From: Bacteroidota bacterium
Lineage (GTDB): Bacteria; Bacteroidota; Bacteroidia; Bacteroidales; Cfx3-03
Assembly: GCA_013390605.1 (NCBI GenBank)
Contig: JACAUB010000001.1
Coordinates: 2,908,333-2,971,229 of the forward strand
Length of the DNA: 62,897 nucleotides
Reading direction: 5' to 3'
The notes beneath the pieces are model-generated. The model did not search any database, was not told the DNA's origin, and saw only the letters and a list, made by a program, of their open reading frames with translations. Positions 53,142-62,181 of the stretch are shown here, piece by piece (the stretch's first letter is position 1; each line of letters opens with the position of its first letter). A program made the translations under genes and the position numbers.

Positions 53142-54713
53142 ATGACGAAAAAGAATCTACTTCAGAAAGGAATCCTTTTGGGCTCAGCTGTGCTTTCAAT
53201 GAATGTTTCAGCACAAAACAAAATGCAACGCCCTAACATCATCTATATCATGTGCGATGACCATGGAGAGCAGGCTATCAGCAGCTATGGTCACAGACTC
53301 AATAAAACACCGAACATAGATCGCATTGCAAACCAGGGGGTCCGATTTACAAAAGCTTTCGTCACCAACTCCATCTGCGGACCATCAAGAGCTGTACTGC
53401 TGACCGGTAAATTCAGCCATTTGAATGGATTTGTAGATAACGACTGCACCTTTAATGGAGAACAACAAACTTTCCCCAAGCTACTCCAGGGGGCAGGATA
53501 TGAAACCGCTATCATTGGCAAATGGCATCTGGTAAGCAATCCCACCGGCTTCAATTACTGGAATATACTTCCCGGTCAGGGCGATTATTACAATCCCGAC
53601 TTTATCAACAATGGGAAAAAAGAACGGAAAGAGGGTTACGTAACCAATCTGATCACCGACTATTCATTAGAATGGCTGGATAAACAACGTGATAAAAATA
53701 AACCCTTCTGCCTGATGATTCATCATAAAGCCCCACATCGCAACTGGATGCCCGACATTAAGAATCTAAATAAATTTGACTCGGCAGATATCAAGGTTCC
53801 CGATAACTTCTTCGATGATTATGCAACCCGTGGAAGAGCAGCACATGAACAAGAGATGGAGGTCGCAAGGATTATGTTCCCAGGTTACGATCTCAAATTA
53901 TTCGATCCATTAAAATCCGGTTTCCCTTCAGCAGCTACCGACTCCTGGCTAAGCCGGTTAAACCCTACACAACTAGCTGCATGGGTTAAAGCTTATAGCA
54001 AAAAGAATCAACAGTTCAATGATCAACACTTAACAGGCAAAGAACTTGCCCTTTGGAAACTAAAAAGATATCTTCAGGATTATCTTGCCACTGTAGAATC
54101 CGTAGATGAAAGTGTTGGTAAAGTACTTGATTATCTTGACAAAACAGGATTAGCTAAAAACACCATCGTAATCTACACCTCCGATCAGGGCTTTTACTTA
54201 GGAGAACATGGCTGGTTCGACAAACGGTTTATGTATGAAGAGTCGCTTAAGACTCCCCTGCTGATTCGCTACCCCAACCATATTGAAAAAGGATGGGTTT
54301 GTGATAAGATGGTGCAGAACCTCGACTTTGCCGAAACAATATTAGACTATGCAGGCGTCACCATCCCCAAAGACATGCAGGGAATATCTATGAAACCCCT
54401 ACTCGAAAAGAAAGTATCAAAGATCAGAGACGATCTCTACTACCACTATTATGAATATCCCGGCGTACATAGTGCAAAACGTCACTATGGAATCCGAACA
54501 GATCGTTATAAATTAATACATTTTTATTACGATAACGATGAGTGGGAACTATACGACCTAAAAAACGATCCGAAAGAGATGAATAACATCTATTCAAATC
54601 CTTCGAATAAAAAGATCATCGAAACACTAAAAAGACGTTTAGTAGAAATGGAAAAGCAATACAAAGTTCCATCTATTGAAGAAGAGGTTAAAAAGATTGC
54701 ACCAGTCAAATAA
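53142..54713 (+). CDS. Secreted S1-family sulfatase
   Basis: 523 residues with signal peptide ending VSAQ (residue 25). The formylglycine motif is C-x-P-S-R: NSICGPSRAVLLTGK, with Cys79. Metal and sulfate-binding residues appear in IMCDDHGEQ (Asp39, Asp40), GKWHL, and the later YTSDQGFYLGEHGWFDKRF. Carbohydrate sulfatases of this family desulfate glycans before glycosidases act, which would suit a sulfated or partially sulfated polymer. No anaerobic sulfatase maturase is seen in the window. It follows the AraC regulator by 59 bases and ends before a 21-bp hairpin. Confidence 0.9.
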   Translation: MTKKNLLQKGILLGSAVLSMNVSAQNKMQRPNIIYIMCDDHGEQAISSYGHRLNKTPNIDRIANQGVRFTKAFVTNSICGPSRAVLLTGKFSHLNGFVDNDCTFNGEQQTFPKLLQGAGYETAIIGKWHLVSNPTGFNYWNILPGQGDYYNPDFINNGKKERKEGYVTNLITDYSLEWLDKQRDKNKPFCLMIHHKAPHRNWMPDIKNLNKFDSADIKVPDNFFDDYATRGRAAHEQEMEVARIMFPGYDLKLFDPLKSGFPSAATDSWLSRLNPTQLAAWVKAYSKKNQQFNDQHLTGKELALWKLKRYLQDYLATVESVDESVGKVLDYLDKTGLAKNTIVIYTSDQGFYLGEHGWFDKRFMYEESLKTPLLIRYPNHIEKGWVCDKMVQNLDFAETILDYAGVTIPKDMQGISMKPLLEKKVSKIRDDLYYHYYEYPGVHSAKRHYGIRTDRYKLIHFYYDNDEWELYDLKNDPKEMNNIYSNPSNKKIIETLKRRLVEMEKQYKVPSIEEEVKKIAPVK

Positions 54714-54755
54714 AGGCCGGATTCATTAATTAGCATCTACAATTAACAGCATACT

Positions 54756-54799
54756 AATTCATAACTGTAGTGGATTACAATCCGCTACAGTTATGAATT
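54756..54799 (+). terminator. Very long hairpin after the sulfatase gene
   Basis: Two arms of 21 bases (54756-54776 and 54779-54799) are complementary with a single G-T mismatch; the turn is AC at 54777-54778. It may end transcription from the sulfatase; there is no clear T-run, so it may instead be a palindromic repeat element. Confidence 0.6.
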
Positions 54800-54841
54800 C
54801 ACTAAAGAGATATACTCCTTAAGCAAACACATTCTTTCCAA

Positions 54842-54873
54842 TTGACAATTCAACCTAAAAGATTGTATCTTTG
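54842..54873 (+). promoter_or_regulatory. Promoter of the small secreted protein gene
   Basis: TTG at 54842-54844 and TATCTTTG at 54866-54873, spaced 21 bases, match the Bacteroidota pattern. The start codon lies 61 bases further on. Confidence 0.5.
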
Positions 54874-54934
54874 CTTTTACGATTCCATTTAATCAGATAT
54901 AAAAACCATTAACCTTAACATCATACTCCATCTT

Positions 54935-55483
54935 ATGAAAAAGATAGCTCTTTTTGTCTTTAGTGTTATATCGCTTCTTTTTTTCAACGTTAACCATGCA
55001 TTCTCACAACAGCAAAGCTTACCCACTCCACAATGGAATTTTGTATTGGGCGATTGGCTTGGAGAGGGATCTGGCAATCCCGGAGAGGGCGAAGGATGGT
55101 TTACCTTTAAAAAAGAACTGGATGGAAATGTATTAGTCCGCAAAAGTCAAACCACATTTCCAGCTGCCAATGGAAAACCTGAAGCAACACATTCTGATCT
55201 CATGGTTGTATATCTCGACAATACGGGTGCTTTAACAAAAGCCATCTATTTCGATAATGAAAAGCACGTCATCAACTATGCCGTAACTTATAATCAAACC
55301 GACCATTCTTTAGTCTTCACCAGCGAACCACAACCAAACAGTCCCCGTTTCAGATTAACTTATAAATCCATTGATGATGCCTCATTGTCTATCGACTTCG
55401 AAATAGCCATGCCCAACCAACCTGATACATTTAAGAAATACATATCAGGCAAGGCGCACAGAAGAACAGATAAAAAGATGTAA
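54935..55483 (+). CDS. Secreted protein of about 180 residues, lipocalin/DUF1579-like
   Basis: 182 residues with a signal peptide ending FSQQ (residue 26). The rest is a beta-rich domain beginning PQWNFVLGDWLGEGSG and with FKKELDGNVLVRKSQ, similar to small beta-barrel families such as DUF1579 or THAP4/nitrobindin-like proteins. The function is unknown. It has its own promoter and is separated from the sulfatase by 221 bases, so it probably belongs to the chromosomal background rather than the polysaccharide locus. Confidence 0.65.
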   Translation: MKKIALFVFSVISLLFFNVNHAFSQQQSLPTPQWNFVLGDWLGEGSGNPGEGEGWFTFKKELDGNVLVRKSQTTFPAANGKPEATHSDLMVVYLDNTGALTKAIYFDNEKHVINYAVTYNQTDHSLVFTSEPQPNSPRFRLTYKSIDDASLSIDFEIAMPNQPDTFKKYISGKAHRRTDKKM

Positions 55484-55549
55484 TCAAAGTCACGCTTTAC
55501 AAATCTGATCAACGATCCCTTAATACTTCAAAAGTAACCTCACGTTAAC

Positions 55550-56350
55550 ATGCTACTGCTTACAACGCTAAATGATTTTCTACACATCCGTTTTCTGGAT
55601 GTACTCGATATACTCCTTGTAGCACTATTGATTTATGAGATGTACACCCTACTAAAGGGGACAGCAGCAATCAATATTCTACTTGGAATTGCATCGATAT
55701 TTATTCTATGGCGATTAGTAAAGGCATTCGAAATGGAGCTGTTGACGGAGATATTGGGTGCCTTTATCAGCGTAGGTTTTATTGCACTAATCATCGTATT
55801 TCAACCGGAGCTCAGGCGGTTTCTACTATTACTGGGCACGCCAACCTTTATCCATCGAAATGGTCCCCGTTTTCTATTCTGGAAGTTTGCCTACCGTGAT
55901 ACCCCTACGGATATCGACCCTATCATTCAAGCCTGTCGAAGAATGGCGTTATCAAAAACCGGAGCCCTCATCGTGATGGCACGTCATAATCAATTGGACG
56001 AATTTACAGAAACAGGCGAACTGATAGATGCGAAAATATCTGCACAACTCATAGAGAACATCTTCTTTAAAAACAGTCCCTTACATGACGGAGCACTAAT
56101 CATTGTCGACAACAGAATGAAAGCAGCCCGTTCAATCCTACCGGTATCCGCCAATCCCGATCTTCCTTCGCACATGGGATTACGACATCGTTCTGCAGTA
56201 GGATTGACCGAAAGAAGTGATGCTATTGCAATCATAGTATCCGAGCAGACCGGCAAGATCTCATATAGTTTGAAAGGGAAGATATACCCTAACGTCGAGC
56301 CGGCGCAACTAAAGCAAGTACTAGAAAGAGAATTTCAGCTAGAGGGATAG
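55550..56350 (+). CDS. cdaA: Membrane diadenylate cyclase CdaA
   Basis: 266 residues. Three N-terminal transmembrane segments (for example VLDILLVALLIYEMY and ISVGFIALIIVFQPEL) precede the DAC domain, which carries DGALIIVDN and GLRHRSAVGLTE, the DGA and RHR catalytic motifs. It makes cyclic di-AMP from two ATP, a regulator of potassium, osmotic balance and wall integrity. The length and layout match the CdaA type. It converges with def, whose stop lies about 50 bases away. Confidence 0.95.
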   Translation: MLLLTTLNDFLHIRFLDVLDILLVALLIYEMYTLLKGTAAINILLGIASIFILWRLVKAFEMELLTEILGAFISVGFIALIIVFQPELRRFLLLLGTPTFIHRNGPRFLFWKFAYRDTPTDIDPIIQACRRMALSKTGALIVMARHNQLDEFTETGELIDAKISAQLIENIFFKNSPLHDGALIIVDNRMKAARSILPVSANPDLPSHMGLRHRSAVGLTERSDAIAIIVSEQTGKISYSLKGKIYPNVEPAQLKQVLEREFQLEG

Positions 56351-56400
56351 AACAAAGTATCACCCCAGCCTCATCCATTATTTCAGATTCAATAGATCCC

Positions 56401-56976
56401 CTACTTCTTGCCCTTAGGCTGAACCGGGAAAATCATTTTATATTTTGTTTTGACTTTTCCCATCGAGAGATCGCTGAGCTTACGTTTCAGCATAATCTTA
56501 CGCAACGGACTCAACCTGTCAACAAACAACATACCGTCAGTGTGATCATACTCATGCTGAATAACACGTGCAAAAACACCATCATGCCATTCATCATGGG
56601 CTACAAAGTTCTCATCAACATACTGTATTCTGATTCTGGGTTTACGCATCACATCCTCGTGAATATCCGGAACACTAAGACATCCCTCGCTAAAAGGCCA
56701 CAACTCTCCCTCTTCTTCAATGATATGCGCATTAATGAATACATTTTTTAATGGAATAACTGCTTTCGGTGTTTTCTCTTCTAAATGAGACGCATCAATT
56801 ACAAATATCCGGATAGAATGGTTAACCTGAGGTGCGGCTAGTCCTATACCATCATCAGCATACATGGTCTCCCACATATTGTCAATTAACTCCTTTAACC
56901 CCGGATAATCAGGGGTGATATCCACGGCCACCTTCTTCAGTATGGGATGACCATATGCAACAATCGGTAAAATCAT
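56401..56976 (-). CDS. def: Peptide deformylase
   Basis: 191 residues, cytosolic. All three deformylase motifs are seen: GIGLAAPQ, EGCLSVP (metal Cys) and QHEYDHTDG (two metal His and the catalytic Glu). It removes the formyl group from nascent proteins. It lies 14 bases downstream of ruvX on the same strand and probably shares its message. It has a short C-terminal extension rich in basic residues. Confidence 0.97.
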   Translation of the reverse strand: MILPIVAYGHPILKKVAVDITPDYPGLKELIDNMWETMYADDGIGLAAPQVNHSIRIFVIDASHLEEKTPKAVIPLKNVFINAHIIEEEGELWPFSEGCLSVPDIHEDVMRKPRIRIQYVDENFVAHDEWHDGVFARVIQHEYDHTDGMLFVDRLSPLRKIMLKRKLSDLSMGKVKTKYKMIFPVQPKGKK

Positions 56977-56990
56977 TCCTTGCGCTGTTT

Positions 56991-57416
56991 TTAAATAAAC
57001 CCACCAGATCTCATCTGGAGATACGATTGTAAAATAATTGTAGCACTAACAGTGTCGACCAGTGCCTTGTTCTGACGATCTTTCTTTTTTAGTCCTGCCT
57101 CCAGAATAGCCGCTGAAGCCATCTTCGAAGTAAACCGTTCGTCAATACGTGAAACAGGAATCAGTGGAAATTGTTTTTGTAACAGTCTGACAAATGGCTC
57201 AATAAACCGGGCTGAATCACTATCGGTATTATTCATTCGCCGGGGCTGTCCTACCACAAAACATTCAACCTCTTCTTTCTGAACGTAATCTTTTAACCAT
57301 GCAATCACATCTTTCGAATGAACAGTAGTAAGTCCGGTAGCGATGATTTGTAACACATCAGTCACAGCAATACCCACTCTTTTCTGTCCATAATCAATAG
57401 CAAGGATGCGTCCCAT
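56991..57416 (-). CDS. ruvX: Putative pre-16S rRNA nuclease / Holliday junction resolvase RuvX (YqgF)
   Basis: 141 residues. The RNase H-like fold begins with ILAIDYGQKRVGIAV (catalytic Asp), then VGQPRRMNNT and RIDERFTSKMA, the family signatures. The family is needed for 16S rRNA 5' end processing and was earlier proposed as a resolvase. It is transcribed from the TACCTTTG element at 57445-57452 and followed by def. Confidence 0.95.
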   Translation of the reverse strand: MGRILAIDYGQKRVGIAVTDVLQIIATGLTTVHSKDVIAWLKDYVQKEEVECFVVGQPRRMNNTDSDSARFIEPFVRLLQKQFPLIPVSRIDERFTSKMASAAILEAGLKKKDRQNKALVDTVSATIILQSYLQMRSGGFI

Positions 57417-57444
57417 TATAAAAAATTAAGTTTGTTTTATGTTA

Positions 57445-57452
57445 CAAAGGTA
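57445..57452 (-). promoter_or_regulatory. -7 promoter element of ruvX-def
   Basis: The minus strand reads TACCTTTG, exact TAnnTTTG, 28 bases before the ruvX start. It is back to back with the dapD promoter. Confidence 0.55.
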
Positions 57453-57469
57453 CAAAACCTCTTTTGACT

Positions 57470-57500
57470 TTTGACGTTAAACTTATTCAACCTAATTTTG
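57470..57500 (+). promoter_or_regulatory. Consensus promoter of dapD
   Basis: TTTG at 57470-57473, 19 bases, then TAATTTTG at 57493-57500: a complete match to the Bacteroidota housekeeping promoter. The dapD ATG at 57519 follows 18 bases later, which favours this start over in-frame codons upstream. Confidence 0.75.
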
Positions 57501-57518
57501 CAAAATCAAAATAATCGT

Positions 57519-58337
57519 ATGTACAAAAAATTGCAGGAAATTATTGAAAAGGCTTGGGACGATCGCAGCCAATTACAGAACGAGAATGTTCAAGCAGCTA
57601 TTTTCGAAATTATCGAACTCCTCGACAAAGGAATTTTACGCACGGCCCAACCCGTAGAAGGCGGCTGGCAAGTAAACGAATGGGTAAAGAAAGCGGTCAT
57701 CTTATATTTCCCGCTACGCAAGATGGAGACTACCGAAGTAGGTCCTTTCGAATATCATGATAAAATGCCCCTCAAAAAAGGATATGCAGCACTGGGTGTT
57801 CGCGTAGTGCCTCCTGCAGTAGCCCGTCATGGAGCATATATTGCATCCGGTGTGATTCTGATGCCCTCTTATGTCAATATTGGTGCGCATGTGGAGAGTG
57901 GCACCATGGTCGACACCTGGGCAACCGTTGGTTCATGTGCACAGATTGGCAAGAATGTACACCTCAGTGGTGGCGTTGGTATTGGTGGTGTCCTCGAACC
58001 GGTTCAGGCAGCTCCGGTTATCATAGAAGACAACTGCTTCATTGGTTCACGCTGTATTGTGGTCGAAGGCATTCACCTTGAAAAAGAGGTGGTACTGGGT
58101 GCCGGAGTAGTACTTACACAAAGCACCAAGATCATCGATGTTACAGGTCCAACCCCTATCGAACACCGTGGCACCGTTCCAGCCGGATCCGTCGTCATCC
58201 CCGGATCCTATACCCGTAAATACCCTGCCGGAGAGTATCATGTAAATTGTGCACTCATCATTGGCAAACGCAAACCATCAACAGATCTCAAAACATCCCT
58301 CAACGATGCATTGAGAGAATATGGTGTTTCTGTTTAA
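57519..58337 (+). CDS. dapD: 2,3,4,5-tetrahydropyridine-2,6-dicarboxylate N-succinyltransferase
   Basis: 272 residues from ATG 57519; the 16 codons upstream start inside the promoter and are not coding. A helical N-terminal domain (YKKLQEIIEKAWDDRSQL) is followed by a left-handed beta-helix of hexapeptide repeats (VIMPSYVNIGAHVESGTMVD without the ends, VGSCAQIGKNVHLSGG, IEDNCFIGSRCIVVEG). It makes N-succinyl-2-amino-6-oxopimelate in the lysine/diaminopimelate pathway. The glycosyltransferase gene overlaps its end by 17 bases. Confidence 0.95.
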   Translation: MYKKLQEIIEKAWDDRSQLQNENVQAAIFEIIELLDKGILRTAQPVEGGWQVNEWVKKAVILYFPLRKMETTEVGPFEYHDKMPLKKGYAALGVRVVPPAVARHGAYIASGVILMPSYVNIGAHVESGTMVDTWATVGSCAQIGKNVHLSGGVGIGGVLEPVQAAPVIIEDNCFIGSRCIVVEGIHLEKEVVLGAGVVLTQSTKIIDVTGPTPIEHRGTVPAGSVVIPGSYTRKYPAGEYHVNCALIIGKRKPSTDLKTSLNDALREYGVSV

Positions 58338-59358
58338 GATAAATCCTATATCCCTTTTGAAAAAAATTCTGATTATCCAAACAGCCTCAATAGGCGATGT
58401 GATCCTCTCCACCGGACTGGCGGAGAAGCTACATCAATATTATCCGGAAGCTACTATACACTTTCTGGTAAAAAAAGGAATGGAGTCACTCTTTAGTGGA
58501 CACCCATTTATTAAGGAAGTATTGGTTTGGGATAAAAAGCATCAAAAATACCGCAATCTATTTCGGTTACTGCAACAAATTCGCCATTCAAAATATGATG
58601 CAGTCATCAACGTTCAACGCTTTCTGGCAACCGGGCTCCTTACCGGACTCTCCGGAGCCCGATTCAGAAGCGGATTCGACAAAAACCCCTTGTCATTTTT
58701 GTTTAATCCCGGCATCAAACATCTGATCGGAGAAGAAGCCCTCGGACTCCACGAAACAGAACGCAACCAACGCCTGATTGCCGCTATCACTGACAATCAG
58801 GCCATGCCTCCACGGCTTTATCCCGAAACGAAAGACTTCGAAGCCGTCAAAGCATATAAAGTTACCCAATATGTTTGCATAGCACCAGCCTCTTTATGGA
58901 ATACAAAACAGTTTCCTGCAGAGAAATGGATCGAACTCATCACCAGATTACCCGAAGATCTCTCCATATACCTTTTAGGCGCTCCTTCAGATAAAAATCT
59001 ATGTACCAGAATCATTAATGAAGCAAATCGCAAAGGTGTTGTCGACCTATCCGGTAAGCTAACCCTCTTGCAGAGTGCTGCATTGATAAAAGACGCACGG
59101 ATGAATTATGTAAACGACTCAGCCCCTTTACACTTAGCCTCAGCAACCAATGCTTCAGTCACAGCAGTATTCTGTTCAACCGTGCCCGAGTTTGGCTTCG
59201 GCCCGTTATCCGATCATGCCACAATCATCCAAACGGAGCTGAAACTATCTTGTCGCCCTTGTGGCATCCATGGACATGCTGAATGCCCTGAAAAACATTT
59301 TAATTGTGCTCAAACAATTTCTACCGATAGCTTGTTGAAAACGCTATATGAAAGATAA
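58321..59358 (+). CDS. Glycosyltransferase family 9 (heptosyltransferase-like)
   Basis: 345 residues from ATG 58321, which overlaps dapD; a TTG at 58357 (LKKILIIQTASIGDV) would give a start without overlap and fits the family N-terminus better. GT9 signatures are ILIIQTASIGDVILSTGLAE, IAPASLWNTKQFPAEKW and NDSAPLHLASATNASVTAVF. Such enzymes add heptose or another sugar to the lipopolysaccharide core. It overlaps the next gene by 11 bases, so dapD, this gene and the next are one transcript. Confidence 0.88.
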   Translation: MVFLFKINPISLLKKILIIQTASIGDVILSTGLAEKLHQYYPEATIHFLVKKGMESLFSGHPFIKEVLVWDKKHQKYRNLFRLLQQIRHSKYDAVINVQRFLATGLLTGLSGARFRSGFDKNPLSFLFNPGIKHLIGEEALGLHETERNQRLIAAITDNQAMPPRLYPETKDFEAVKAYKVTQYVCIAPASLWNTKQFPAEKWIELITRLPEDLSIYLLGAPSDKNLCTRIINEANRKGVVDLSGKLTLLQSAALIKDARMNYVNDSAPLHLASATNASVTAVFCSTVPEFGFGPLSDHATIIQTELKLSCRPCGIHGHAECPEKHFNCAQTISTDSLLKTLYER

Positions 59359-59929
59359 CACGCAATACGAACAAGAATTAGCAAATGCCTTAGAAACACT
59401 AAGATCAGGCGGCACGCTACTCTACCCTACCGATACGATATGGGGACTGGGATGTGATGCCACGAACCCAAAGGCCGTTGAGAAAATCTTCAGATTAAAA
59501 AACAGAGAAGAGAGTAAAAGTCTGATCGTGCTATTAGATGATGAAACCAACCTCCATAATTACGTTGACAACCTCCCCGAGATCACCTTTGATCTCCTTG
59601 AAAACCTCGATAAACCAACCACCATCATCTATTCAAATGCAAAGAACCTGGCATGGAATGTCATTGCCAATGATGGAACCGTTGGAATCAGAGTTACCCG
59701 CGACCCATTTTGCAAAGATCTGGTAAAACGTTTTGGAAAGCCTATCGTATCAACCTCAGCCAATATCTCAGGAGATCCAAGCCCTGTTGTATTTCGCGAA
59801 ATATCCAAACAATTGATCTCTCAGGTAAGCTATACCGTAGATCTTTACCACGACCAGATCAATAGCGCTAAGCCCTCAACCATCATCCGTCTTATGGAAA
59901 ATGGCGAATTCATCATCCTCAGAAATTAA
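59348..59929 (+). CDS. tsaC: L-threonylcarbamoyladenylate synthase (YrdC/Sua5 family)
   Basis: 193 residues, a single YrdC domain without the Sua5 extension. Motifs: LRSGGTLLYPTDTIWGLGCD, KNREESKSLIVLLDD, GTVGIRVTRDPFCKDLV and IVSTSANISGDPSP. It makes threonylcarbamoyl-AMP for the t6A modification of tRNA. It overlaps the GT9 gene end by 11 bases and lies 107 bases before the dehydrogenase gene. Confidence 0.93.
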   Translation: MKDNTQYEQELANALETLRSGGTLLYPTDTIWGLGCDATNPKAVEKIFRLKNREESKSLIVLLDDETNLHNYVDNLPEITFDLLENLDKPTTIIYSNAKNLAWNVIANDGTVGIRVTRDPFCKDLVKRFGKPIVSTSANISGDPSPVVFREISKQLISQVSYTVDLYHDQINSAKPSTIIRLMENGEFIILRN

Positions 59930-60036
59930 TATTCCTTCCCCCGGCAACACGATAATCCCATCTACATTCTGAACAAACCCTTTTGTTAACTGTTAGAAGT
60001 TTAAAATATAAAAATCCCCAGTTAACGATACTACGA

Positions 60037-62079
60037 ATGGAAAGGAAAGAATATAGTATTCAAACGACAGACAAAGAGACACTGCGTAAGTGGTATTACC
60101 TAATGACCCTTGGCCGTAAGCTGGACGACAGGGCTCCAAACTATCTGAAACAAGCCTTAGGCTGGTCATATCATGCCCCCTATGCCGGTCATGATGGAAT
60201 ACAACTAGCTATCGGACAGATTTTCGAAAAGAATGTAGATCACCTGTTTCCCTATTATCGCGATATGCTCACGGTAATTTCGGCCGGACTCACAGCAGAA
60301 GAGATTATTTTAAATGGAATATCAAAGGCAGGCGACCCTGCAAGTGGTGGCCGACACATGTCGAATCACTTTGCCAAGCCCGAATGGAATATACACAATG
60401 TATCCTCCGCTACCGGAAACCATACACTCCATGCAGTAGGTGTCGGACGAGGCATCAAGAAATATAATGCTCCCGGCGTTTCTATCAGTTCACAGGGCGA
60501 GTCATCAACTTCCGAAGGCTATGTCTTCGAAGCCATCAATGGTGCCTCTAACGAAAAGCTCCCGGTCATCTTTGTTATTCAGGATAACCATTACGGCATC
60601 TCTGTTCCAAAGCGCGACCAGACAGCCAATTATTTCGCAGCCGAAAACTACAAGGGAATAAAAAACCTTCGGATCATCTATTGCGATGGAAAAAATGTTT
60701 TCGACTCAATGAATGCCATGACCGAAGCAAAACGGCATGCCCTAGAGAAGCAAGAACCGGTAATCGTTCATGCCAGTACCATCCGTATGCATTCGCACTC
60801 CAACTCCGACCGTCACGATCTTTATCGTGATGATAACGAGCGTTTCTGTGCTCTTGCGTCCGACCCCTTAAACCGGTTCAGAATCACATTGATCAAATCG
60901 AACACCTTTACTGAAGAGGAGTTAAACGAAATCGATAAAACAGCACAGGCAGAAGTTTCGAGTGCACATAAAAAAGTAATCGTGGCAGCCGATCCCGATC
61001 CTGCTTCTATCTTTAACTTTGTGACCCCCGAACCCTTTGTTTCAACCAAATATCCTGAAGGATTGCACACACAAGCTTCCGGAGAAAAATGGAAGCTCAT
61101 AAAAGCCCTGAACGAAACCCTCAAAGCAGAGTTCAGACACAATCCCAATACCTTTATCTGGGGGCAGGATGTAGCGAATAAAGATAAGGGCGGCATCTTC
61201 AATGTCACCAAAGGTTTACAGCAGGAATTTGGCAAAGAGAGAGTGTTTAACGCACCGATTGCCGAAGACTATATCGTTGGTACCGCCAACGGCATGAGCC
61301 GCTTCAGAGACGATATCAGGATCATTGTGGAGGGGGCAGAATTTGCCGACTACTTCTGGCCAGCCATGGAGCAGTTGGTAGAGTTATCCCACGAATACTG
61401 GCGTACAAATGGACAGTTTTCACCCAATGTAGTAATCCGACTGGCTTCGGGAGGATATATCGGCGGTGGCTTATACCACTCACAAACCATCGAAGGCTCC
61501 ATGACCACCTTTCCAGGGTTGCGTGTAGTCTATCCCAGTTATGCCGATGATGCAGCAGGACTATTGCGTACAGCCATCCGGTCGAAAGGACCAACCATCT
61601 TTATGGAGCCTAAATCGCTTTACAACGATCCGGCAGCAGAAGCCATTGTACCCGAAGATTTTGAAGTTCCCTTTGGCAAAGCACGTATCCGTCGTACAGG
61701 AACAGATCTTTCCATTTTCACCTATGGCAATACTACCCACATGAGTGTGGAGGTAGCTGAACAAGTTGAAAAAGAGACCGGAAAAAGCATCGAAGTCGTC
61801 GACCTCCGTTCACTATTACCGCTCGACAAAGAGACCATTCTTGCATCCGTCCGTAAAACAGGGCGAGCCCTTATAGTCCACGAGGACAAAGTGTTTGGAG
61901 GATTTGGAGGCGAAGTAGCTTCCATGATCACAGAAGAGGCTTTCACCAGCCTGGATGCCCCTGTCAAAAGAGTCGGTTCAACCTTTACCCCCGTAGGCTT
62001 CAACAGAATTCTGGAGAAAGCAATTCTCCCCAACAACGAACGAATCTATAAAGCAGTTATCGAACTGCTTGGATTCTAA
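60037..62079 (+). CDS. Fused E1 alpha-beta subunit of a 2-oxoacid dehydrogenase (branched-chain type)
   Basis: 680 residues from ATG 60037 (an upstream in-frame TTG at 59983 is not needed). The N-terminal half is the E1 alpha domain: LGRKLDDRAPNYLKQALGW, PYYRDMLTVISAGL, and a thiamine pyrophosphate segment QGESSTSEGYVFEAING with NHYGISVP. The second half from about residue 350 is the E1 beta domain (FIWGQDVANKDKGGIFNVT, YIVGTANGMSRF, GGYIGGGLYHSQTIEG). Such fusions in Bacteroidota serve in oxidative decarboxylation of branched-chain 2-oxoacids. The E2/E3 genes are not in the window. A perfect terminator follows. Confidence 0.92.
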   Translation: MERKEYSIQTTDKETLRKWYYLMTLGRKLDDRAPNYLKQALGWSYHAPYAGHDGIQLAIGQIFEKNVDHLFPYYRDMLTVISAGLTAEEIILNGISKAGDPASGGRHMSNHFAKPEWNIHNVSSATGNHTLHAVGVGRGIKKYNAPGVSISSQGESSTSEGYVFEAINGASNEKLPVIFVIQDNHYGISVPKRDQTANYFAAENYKGIKNLRIIYCDGKNVFDSMNAMTEAKRHALEKQEPVIVHASTIRMHSHSNSDRHDLYRDDNERFCALASDPLNRFRITLIKSNTFTEEELNEIDKTAQAEVSSAHKKVIVAADPDPASIFNFVTPEPFVSTKYPEGLHTQASGEKWKLIKALNETLKAEFRHNPNTFIWGQDVANKDKGGIFNVTKGLQQEFGKERVFNAPIAEDYIVGTANGMSRFRDDIRIIVEGAEFADYFWPAMEQLVELSHEYWRTNGQFSPNVVIRLASGGYIGGGLYHSQTIEGSMTTFPGLRVVYPSYADDAAGLLRTAIRSKGPTIFMEPKSLYNDPAAEAIVPEDFEVPFGKARIRRTGTDLSIFTYGNTTHMSVEVAEQVEKETGKSIEVVDLRSLLPLDKETILASVRKTGRALIVHEDKVFGGFGGEVASMITEEAFTSLDAPVKRVGSTFTPVGFNRILEKAILPNNERIYKAVIELLGF

Positions 62080-62084
62080 AACAG

Positions 62085-62124
62085 AAAGTCCGTTAATCTT
62101 AAAAAAAGATTAACGGACTTTTTG
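62085..62124. terminator. Perfect 16-bp terminator
   Basis: AAAGTCCGTTAATCTT (62085-62100) pairs exactly with AAGATTAACGGACTTT (62106-62121) around five A, followed by T-rich sequence on the plus strand and preceded by A-rich sequence. It sits between convergent genes, so it can serve both. Confidence 0.9.
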
Positions 62125-62181
62125 TTATTATAAAAAAAAGCCTTTTCAATAGCTCCTGCGTCTGAAAAGAACAGAATATCA

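Noticed and set aside
57471..57518. Earlier start for dapD
   Set aside because: It falls within the promoter at 57470-57500, so the message would begin after it.
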